From positions 620,001 to 684,000 of the forward strand of contig CAVOZT010000001.1 in the NCBI GenBank assembly GCA_963701375.1: a DNA stretch of 64,000 nucleotides, read 5' to 3'. The notes under the pieces were generated by a model. That model made no database searches. It was given only the letters and a program-made list of their open reading frames with translations, and was not told the DNA's origin. How positions within the stretch are numbered: the first letter of the stretch is position 1; each line of letters starts with the position of its first letter. The translations under genes were made by a program, and so were the position numbers. Below, one piece after another: positions 60,326-64,000 of the stretch. The stretch comes from CAVXTF01 sp963701375 (lineage in GTDB: Bacteria; Actinomycetota; Acidimicrobiia; Acidimicrobiales; CAVXTF01).

Positions 60326-61519
60326 TCACCGAGTCGTCACACCGCGTTCGGAGTCGTGATGCTTGCTTTCGTGCGAAACGTCTGGTGAACCTCCCATCAT
60401 CTTCAGCATGGGAATCCCGCCTGTCCGCACGAACCGGTAAATGAGGCCTGCGGCCATTACCAGCGCAATGATGTTGAGAATGGTCGTGTAGTTCCACTGG
60501 ATGGCTATCTCGGTCACCTTGGCGTTTCGCGCCGTCGGTACGAGGCCAAACCCGTCGAAGAGAACTTCGACGAGATAGCCGGCCAGCACTATAGTGACGT
60601 AGAAGCTGCCCAAGACGAAAAGCATCATCCGCGTCCCGTAGTACTTCCGGTAGATCACGAGGATCGGAAGGATGATCAGGTCGGCGAAGATGAACGACAC
60701 CACGCCACCGAAGCTGATGCCCCCGTTCCAGAGCACGGCCGCCAAGGGCACATTGCCGATCGAGCAGACAAAGCTGAGCAAACTGACGACCGGTCCGATG
60801 AGGGGTCCCCAGACCTTGGACAAAAGCGGGTGACCGACCGCAAAGAAGTGCCGCCAGAAAGAGTTGGGCACCCAGGCAGCCACACCTCCAGCGATCAGCA
60901 GGCCGGCGACGACGTCCCGGATGACCGCAGTCCACTCCATGATGAATATGTGAGAGATCGATGTCAGGCCTTTTCTAGAGCGGAGGCGGCGAAAAACGCT
61001 TCCTCCCTCGGAGATCGACATGTCCATTGCGGCATGGCCCTCCATCGACCCGGCGAGGCCCTTGTTCGCCTGGCTCAGGGCGGCATCGATTAACCGCTTG
61101 CGCAGAAACAGTCGAAAGATCACTGCCAGAAGCACGATCATGATTGGGCCGCCGACGAATTCCGCGAGCGTGAACTGCCATCCGATTATCAGGGCCAGGA
61201 TGAGGCCGAGCTCGACAACCAAATTCGTCGAGGCGATTTCGAACACCATTGCGGCTGTGAAGCTGGCACCTTTTCGAAAAAGTGTGCGAGCAAGTGCCAC
61301 CGCTGCGTAGGAACACGACGACGACGCCGCTCCGAAACCCGCTGCGATCGCCAAAGTGCGCGGCCGATCGTCGCCTAGCAGCCGGATGATCGTGCTTCGT
61401 CTGACGACTGCCTGAATTACCGATGACAGAGCAAATCCAAAGATCAGGGCCCACAAGATCTCCCACGTCATCGATCCGCTGATGTCCAAGGCATGACCGA
61501 GGGCCTTCAGCGCCCTCAT
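60326..61519 (-). CDS. predicted permease, ArsP/DUF318 family
   Basis: 397 aa with 8-10 hydrophobic segments. Signature regions: GFGAASSSCSYAAVALARTLFRKGASF in one half and FVCSIGNVPLAAVLWNGGISFGGVVSF in the other, each with a conserved Cys within the membrane. These match the predicted-permease family that includes ArsP, an organoarsenical efflux protein. ATG at 61519 overlaps the regulator TGA. Efflux of a thiol-reactive or metalloid compound is likely but not proved. Confidence 0.85.
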   Translation of the reverse strand: MRALKALGHALDISGSMTWEILWALIFGFALSSVIQAVVRRSTIIRLLGDDRPRTLAIAAGFGAASSSCSYAAVALARTLFRKGASFTAAMVFEIASTNLVVELGLILALIIGWQFTLAEFVGGPIMIVLLAVIFRLFLRKRLIDAALSQANKGLAGSMEGHAAMDMSISEGGSVFRRLRSRKGLTSISHIFIMEWTAVIRDVVAGLLIAGGVAAWVPNSFWRHFFAVGHPLLSKVWGPLIGPVVSLLSFVCSIGNVPLAAVLWNGGISFGGVVSFIFADLIILPILVIYRKYYGTRMMLFVLGSFYVTIVLAGYLVEVLFDGFGLVPTARNAKVTEIAIQWNYTTILNIIALVMAAGLIYRFVRTGGIPMLKMMGGSPDVSHESKHHDSERGVTTR

Positions 61520-61911
61520 GACTCGTCCCCCTTGGGTGCGGCGATGCGAAGCAATTCACGGAGGCAGTGCTCGAGCAGCGGATGCGGGAAGGCAGGAGCT
61601 AGCGAATAGAACACCACGCGGCCTTCCTTCCGGAAGGTCACCAATCCTGCAGTTCTCAACATGCGCAGTCCGTAGGAAACTGCGTCTTCGGTAGCGCCAA
61701 GCGCCAATGCCAGGTCACCGACGCAGAGGCGATCGACCGTGGAAAGCGCAAACAGAATCCGAGAGCGCACCGGATCCGCGAGGAGTCCCAGCAGGCCAGC
61801 CAGGCGGCCGGCGTCGTCGGCCGAGATCAGCGTCGTTTTGGCGGCTAGCAGTCTCGTGGGGTCGACAGGATGCTCGTGACCAGCAGGTGAGTCTGAAGCT
61901 TTTCTACTCAT
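61516..61911 (-). CDS. ArsR/SmtB-family transcriptional regulator
   Basis: 131 aa. Helix-turn-helix region: LLGLLADPVRSRILFALSTVDRLCVGDLALALGATEDAVSYGLRMLRTAGLV, then the wing RKEGRVVFYSLAPAF. ArsR proteins often use CVCDL to bind As/Sb; here it is LCVGDL, so only one Cys is kept. Other metal-binding residues might exist at the His-rich N-terminus (AGHEHPVDP). It starts at the ATG at 61911, inside a perfect palindrome. First gene of an operon with the ArsP-like permease. Confidence 0.9.
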   Translation of the reverse strand: MSRKASDSPAGHEHPVDPTRLLAAKTTLISADDAGRLAGLLGLLADPVRSRILFALSTVDRLCVGDLALALGATEDAVSYGLRMLRTAGLVTFRKEGRVVFYSLAPAFPHPLLEHCLRELLRIAAPKGDES

Positions 61912-61933
61912 ATCCGTATGATCATACGGATAT
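61910..61933 (-). promoter_or_regulatory. perfect 24-bp palindromic operator at the arsR start
   Basis: Half-site ATATCCGTATGA is followed directly by its reverse complement. The palindrome overlaps the ATG and the -10 region, the standard layout of ArsR/SmtB operators (12-bp half-sites). Confidence 0.85.
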
Positions 61934-61946
61934 CGGTCTCAGTCAA
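61918..61946 (-). promoter_or_regulatory. arsR-permease promoter, likely leaderless
   Basis: On the minus strand TTGACT (61946-61941), a 17-base spacer and GATCAT (61923-61918) form a sigma70-like promoter whose -10 is inside the palindrome. The ATG follows 7 bases later, so transcription would begin at or next to the start codon. Confidence 0.55.
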
Positions 61947-61970
61947 GGCCCCCAGCCGGGGGCGTAGTCG

Positions 61971-62441
61971 TCAGTTGGAAGTTGCCGTCGGCCTGATTAT
62001 CGCCAGTTCAGCGGTCTTCTGCGCCAACAGGGTTCCACCTTCGGAGATCCTCACCGTCAGCCGAAGGTTCGTCGCCGAACAACCCGACGGCACCTCATAA
62101 CCGACCTTGGACCTGACCGTGCCGTGAGGGGAGAAGTCTGCTGGTTGGCTGAGGGGGTCTATCGCCGGGCAAGAGCCGGTATTGCCGGTGAAGCTCCCGA
62201 TCCATGTGCTGCTTGCCTGCAGAGACTCTGCCGAGCAATTGCGCGCTGTCAGGTGCGCCGTCAACGTGTCGCCCGGAGCAATTGAGGGGGGTTTGAATAC
62301 GAGATTCGTGATCTCGACCGTTCCCGAGCACCCGGACGACGTCATGCTCGTGCGCGTCTGAGCGGCTGCCGGGATGGCGGACGTTGCCAGCAGACCGATC
62401 GGGGCCAAGACCGCCATTGTCATTACGAGCTTGCGCAACAT
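61971..62441 (-). CDS. secreted protein of unknown function
   Basis: 156 aa. Signal peptide MLRKLVMTMAVLAPIGLLATSAIPAAAQ. The mature domain looks Ig/CARDB-like: GCSGTVEITNLVFKPPSIAPGDTLTAHLTARNCS and LRLTVRISEGGTLLAQKTAEL, with five cysteines that may pair. Family not recognised. ATG at 62441. Confidence 0.72.
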   Translation of the reverse strand: MLRKLVMTMAVLAPIGLLATSAIPAAAQTRTSMTSSGCSGTVEITNLVFKPPSIAPGDTLTAHLTARNCSAESLQASSTWIGSFTGNTGSCPAIDPLSQPADFSPHGTVRSKVGYEVPSGCSATNLRLTVRISEGGTLLAQKTAELAIIRPTATSN

Positions 62442-62492
62442 TTGGTGCCCCCTCTTCTCCGTAGAGTCATGCTCTTCTGCTCGATGGAAACG

Positions 62493-63734
62493 TTACAGCT
62501 GGTAGGCGGACGAATTTGTGACGTTTCGGGGAAGGCGTGATGAACCTTGCTTGGAGTCGGCAACCGTCGTCGGCGAGGACTCCGGCTTCCTGAGATGAGG
62601 TGGTTCAGCTCGGTACTCTGCAATCGTCCAGACAATGAGGACGGTGGCTCCGCAAAGAACAAGGGCGTCACACGCCAGATCGGTAAGTGGACCGCGGGGC
62701 CTGAACCACCAGTACGGTGCCGCGGCTGCGGTGACAAGTAGCGCGATCAGTGCCCAAGCAACGGGGCGTCGCCGGCGCCACAACGATGTGACGACGATCG
62801 GCGCGATCGCGAGCCATGACCAGTGATGTGACCATGACACCGGGCTCACTATCAGCTCGGTCAGGGCGAGTGCCATGACCGCTTCTGATACTCGGTCTTC
62901 TCGCGACGACCGATACGCGATGAACAGTCCGCACGCCAACGTGAGGATCCCGAGTGCAGCCCATCCCCAGAAGCTTCCGTGGAACGGTGGGCGGTGCAGC
63001 ATCCCGTACCAGGATTGATTGGAGCGGCTGCTGACGCCTCCGGTTCGCCCGGCGTTGCCGGCTTCGTGAAACCAGTAAAGGGACGACTCGGACGGCAACA
63101 CCGCCCACGCGAGCAAGGTGGCCGAGACGAAGACCACAACCCCTCGAAAGAGCGATTTCCAGTCCTTGCGAAACAAGAAGAGTCCGAGATATATCAGCGG
63201 GGTCAGTCGGATGGCTGCGGCCAAGCCGATCAGCGAACCACGCCATCGCGACTCACGGCGGGTCGCGTCGAGAGAGACGAGCAACATCAGACCGAAGTTC
63301 ACTTGGCCGTAGTCGATGTTGGTTCGCAGGGGTTCGAGTACGAGGACGGCTATGCCGCCGATGGCCGCAGCGACCACGAAGGACCGTCCGCGTGCAGCGG
63401 TCTCATCCGATGCCAAAAGTGCCGGTTGCCTCCGTCTGCGCTCAGTCTCGACAAGTACGAAGAGCGCGGTGACTATTGCGGCCGCGCCTAGGAGCCACCA
63501 AATAGTCTCGATTACGCCGATCGAACCGAAGGAGAACGGGCTCAAGACCAAGAGCGCGAATGGCGGGTACGTGAAGGGGAGTCGGATTCGCGTGAACAGC
63601 GAATCGAAAGGGTTTCCCCCTGCGAACAACATGCGGCCTGCAGAACGGTAGACCTGAAGGTCGAGTTGCCACCGAGCAGCGAACCAGAACATGTACGCGC
63701 CCGCCACTAACCAGGACACGATGGCGATTGCCAC
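62493..63734 (-). CDS. GT87/DUF2029-family polyprenol-phosphate mannosyltransferase-like protein
   Basis: 413-aa multi-pass membrane protein with 9-10 TM segments. The N-terminal W-x-L-D-L-x-V-Y pattern (WQLDLQVYRSAGRMLFAGGNPFD), FTYPPFALL, and the conserved NIDYGQVNFGLMLLV are features of GT-C DUF2029 enzymes that mannosylate lipoglycans in actinobacteria. Loops contain SSRSNQSWYGMLHR and VSPVSWSHHWSW. ATG at 63734. It diverges from the amine oxidase. The precise acceptor is unknown. Confidence 0.85.
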   Translation of the reverse strand: MAIAIVSWLVAGAYMFWFAARWQLDLQVYRSAGRMLFAGGNPFDSLFTRIRLPFTYPPFALLVLSPFSFGSIGVIETIWWLLGAAAIVTALFVLVETERRRRQPALLASDETAARGRSFVVAAAIGGIAVLVLEPLRTNIDYGQVNFGLMLLVSLDATRRESRWRGSLIGLAAAIRLTPLIYLGLFLFRKDWKSLFRGVVVFVSATLLAWAVLPSESSLYWFHEAGNAGRTGGVSSRSNQSWYGMLHRPPFHGSFWGWAALGILTLACGLFIAYRSSREDRVSEAVMALALTELIVSPVSWSHHWSWLAIAPIVVTSLWRRRRPVAWALIALLVTAAAAPYWWFRPRGPLTDLACDALVLCGATVLIVWTIAEYRAEPPHLRKPESSPTTVADSKQGSSRLPRNVTNSSAYQL

Positions 63735-63785
63735 TATCGGTCGGGTGCGGAAGGGTGTTACGAGTTGAAGGTTAGTGTCATCCCG

Positions 63786-64000
63786 ATGGCGCAGTTATTG
63801 GACGCAGACGTCTGCATCGTGGGCGCAGGATTCGCAGGACTCACCGTTGCAAGGCGGCTCCGCCAGAGCGGCAAGACAGTGATTGTCTTGGAGGCTCGGG
63901 ATCGTGTCGGCGGGAGGGTGTGGATGCAACGGCTCTCCGATGGAACGCCGGTCGACAGAGGGGGCGCCTGGATGGGTCCCAAGCACGACGCAATTCACGG
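63786..64000 (+). CDS. flavin monoamine-oxidase-like FAD oxidoreductase, N-terminus only
   Basis: ATG at 63786; 71 residues before the window ends. ADVCIVGAGFAGLTVARRL is the FAD-binding GxGxxG, and VIVLEARDRVGGRVW is the hallmark of the amine-oxidase/phytoene-desaturase group. VDRGGAWMGPKHDAIH fits bacterial monoamine oxidases. Confidence 0.85.
   Translation, partial: MAQLLDADVCIVGAGFAGLTVARRLRQSGKTVIVLEARDRVGGRVWMQRLSDGTPVDRGGAWMGPKHDAIH

Noticed and set aside
1..64000. CRISPR arrays, rRNA genes, intact transposases
   Set aside because: Searched by eye on both strands; the only repeats are short tandem duplications and hairpins, and the only mobile-element genes are the two integrase remnants.
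51296..64000. attR copy of the tRNA-Gln 3' end
   Set aside because: I looked for a second GTTCGAGCCCTCCCCCGCCA-like sequence downstream and did not find one in this window.

Overview
The window looks like a chromosomal segment of a high-GC actinobacterium (Actinomycetota). Evidence: GC-rich codon use, many GTG/TTG starts, 4-base ATGA/GTGA start-stop overlaps, two tiny actinobacterial ribosomal proteins (bS22 and bL37), a DUF2510 membrane protein, and the order rsmI-msrA-metG-tatD-rsmA-ispE, which resembles the metG-tatD-(rpf)-ksgA-ispE block of mycobacteria. Acidimicrobiia is my best guess at class, by inference only.

Layout. 0-6.7 kb: a truncated secreted beta-helix protein, a lone bS18 (rpsR) with a long tail, an SDR, a secreted propeller/choice-of-anchor-D protein, a vapBC pair with a broken toxin, and a second SDR. 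6.8-18 kb: mostly catabolic enzymes (luciferase-like monooxygenase, acyl-CoA synthetase, agmatinase-family ureohydrolase, dienelactone hydrolase, O-methyltransferase, zinc alcohol dehydrogenase, aldo/keto reductase, truncated globin, saccharopine-dehydrogenase-like protein). 18-24 kb: acylphosphatase, GH20 hexosaminidase, nucleotidyltransferase, FabH, thiolase, NifU-like protein. 24.1-26.9 kb: three tandem genes, each with two YbjQ-type domains. 26.9-31.8 kb: two acyl-CoA dehydrogenases around a MarR-MFS operon.

32-35.3 kb: a tight trio of GT4 glycosyltransferase, methyltransferase and an alpha/alpha-toroid protein, followed by a G1 (eqolisin) peptidase, a DHA2-type MFS transporter and a methyltransferase. 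38.5-51.3 kb: core genes, namely aminopeptidase N, PfkB kinase, GDPD, bL37, YchF, DUF192, rsmI, msrA, metG, tatD, rsmA, ispE, bS22, a VOC protein and tRNA-Gln(UUG). Beyond the tRNA is an accessory region: a seven-bladed Vgb-like propeller, two decayed tyrosine integrases, a TetR regulator and several secreted proteins. The end holds a small YbjN-like/zinc-ribbon operon, a histidine phosphatase, an ArsR-type regulator with a predicted ArsP-like permease behind a perfect 24-bp operator, a GT87 mannosyltransferase-like protein and the start of a flavin amine oxidase.

A pervasive technical point: at least eleven single-base frameshifts interrupt otherwise well-formed genes, including metG (twice) and rsmI. 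Most lie in short homopolymers. This pattern suggests uncorrected sequencing indels more than real decay, so most broken genes are given here with their restored extents. The integrase remnants are the exception: an 8-bp triple repeat and truncation there look like real decay.
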